Below the pieces are notes generated by a model. That model saw nothing but the letters and a program-made list of their open reading frames with translations, had not been told where the DNA came from and ran no database searches. From Anthoceros angustus (Eukaryota; Streptophyta; Anthocerotopsida; Anthocerotales; Anthocerotaceae): DNA of 64,000 nt. The position numbers and the translations under genes are program-made. The stretch lies in NCBI GenBank assembly GCA_010909165.1, contig MU008153.1, forward strand, positions 1-64,000. The letters run 5' to 3'. Position 1 is the first letter of the stretch. Every line of letters starts with the position of its first letter. Shown here in pieces: positions 63,278-64,000 of this stretch.

Positions 63278-64000
63278 TCAGTAGACTTCCAGCTGCTTTA
63301 AAGTGGCATATATACTTTTACTGTCAGGATGCTTCTTATCACCAACCAAGAACGTATGCACCAACCCATCCATGTCTGTCCACCAGCTCTGTCCAGGCTG
63401 CTTCCAAGCCCCGCTTCCTATTCTCCTTGCCTGCATCTCCTGTGCCTCCTCCCTCATCTGGGCTTCAGTATATATGTTTGACATCAACACATAGGCTGCA
63501 GCATCTTTCTTGTCGAGCTTGACTGCTTCGTCAAAGACATGGCGTCCCACCTCCACGTTGTTCCACTTTCGACAAGCACCCAACAGAGTGTGCCATACTG
63601 CAGCATTGGGCTGTACAGGCATTGTTCTTACCAAAGTTAGTGACTCGTGTAGTTGGCCTGCACGACCCAGGAGGTCGACCATGCATGTGTAGTGCTCCAC
63701 TGTAGGAGTGATGCCATAGTCCTTGCTCATAGCCTCAAAGTACTCTTGCCCCTTGTCCACTAGACCCGCATGACTGCAAACTGTCAGTACACTAAGGAAC
63801 GTGATGCCGACTGGCTGTACTCCATCCTGTGTCATTCTATGAAACAGGTCGAACACCAGTTGACTCTCTCCTTGACGTGTGTAGCCTGCAATTAATGCAT
63901 CCCACGCAACGTCGTCCCTGTGGGGCAATGCCTCAAACACCTGCTGTGCCTCAGCCATGTTCCCAGATTTCCCGTACATGTTTATCAAACTGCATGCTAC
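63278..64000 (-). CDS. PPR protein, E/E+ type, C-terminal part (partial)
   Basis: The frame enters from the right edge (before the Met at 63988) and ends at 63278. It contains PPR units (INMYGKSGNMAEAQQVFEAL, WDALIAGYTRQGESQLVFDL, ITFLSVLTVCSHAGLVDKGQ), then the E domain (HYTCMVDLLGRAGQLHESLT, WHTLLGACRKWNNVEVGRHV, AAYVLMSNIYTEAQMREEAQ). An E+ stretch follows (WWTDMDGLVHTFLVGDKKHP) and the protein ends ATLKQLEVY. No DYW deaminase follows, so if it edits organellar RNA it would need a partner supplying the deaminase. It is clearly distinct from the 14.5-18.5 kb gene and its style resembles fern PPRs. Undamaged in the visible part. Confidence 0.9.
   Translation of the reverse strand, partial: VACSLINMYGKSGNMAEAQQVFEALPHRDDVAWDALIAGYTRQGESQLVFDLFHRMTQDGVQPVGITFLSVLTVCSHAGLVDKGQEYFEAMSKDYGITPTVEHYTCMVDLLGRAGQLHESLTLVRTMPVQPNAAVWHTLLGACRKWNNVEVGRHVFDEAVKLDKKDAAAYVLMSNIYTEAQMREEAQEMQARRIGSGAWKQPGQSWWTDMDGLVHTFLVGDKKHPDSKSIYATLKQLEVY

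Overview
This is nuclear DNA from a land plant. It holds spliced genes with GT-AG introns mostly of about 75-350 bp, pentatricopeptide-repeat (PPR) proteins of the PLS/E class, several Ty1-copia elements, a cytosolic initiator tRNA-Met and abundant short tandem repeats. The style of the PPR proteins (LKAC...GK.LH...[19 protein letters not shown]...GACRKW) resembles those I know from ferns. A fern, or at least a seed-free vascular plant, is my best guess, from memory of families and not from a search.

Layout. 1-1.3 kb: 5' part of a TOM1/TOM3-like membrane protein gene (minus), cut by the window edge. 2.8-7.6 kb: a decayed Ty1-copia element with both 245-bp LTRs and a 5-bp target duplication. 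8.3-13.8 kb: a compact island of five single-copy-type genes: DUF1764 protein (minus), AP-3 sigma (plus, 7 exons), a calcineurin-like phosphoesterase sitting inside AP-3 sigma intron 5, gluconokinase (minus, 4 exons) and octanoyltransferase LIP2 (minus, 2 exons). 14.5-18.5 kb: a large PLS PPR gene interrupted by a 0.6-kb tandem duplication.

18.5-34.9 kb is a rearranged accessory region. It has three copies of an unrecognised secreted, cysteine-containing protein family (about 196 aa in the intact copy), each with the same ~100-bp upstream block. It also has broken pieces of the neighbouring PPR and polyphenol oxidase (PPO) genes fused at a shared breakpoint, two copies of a ~0.9-kb terminal-inverted-repeat element, minisatellites, an initiator tRNA-Met and a truncated copy of that tRNA.

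34.9-43.4 kb carries three PPO genes whose splicing I could reconstruct completely. Two (minus) match exon for exon in length over exons 2-5; the third (plus) has one intron fewer. 43.5-48.1 kb is a 1.3-kb inverted repeat with a J-domain protein gene in the right arm and its ruined copy in the left arm. 48.1-61 kb is repeat-rich: a GC-rich retroelement-like tract, a coiled-coil reading frame, a second Ty1-copia element with an internal tandem duplication, and a truncated inverted copy of the first copia family. The right edge (63.3-64 kb, minus) is the C-terminal part of another PPR protein.

The most novel-looking content is the secreted protein family with its shared upstream block and chimeric flanks, followed by the gene-in-intron arrangement at AP-3 sigma. 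All functional statements rest on motif recognition by eye; no search was run.
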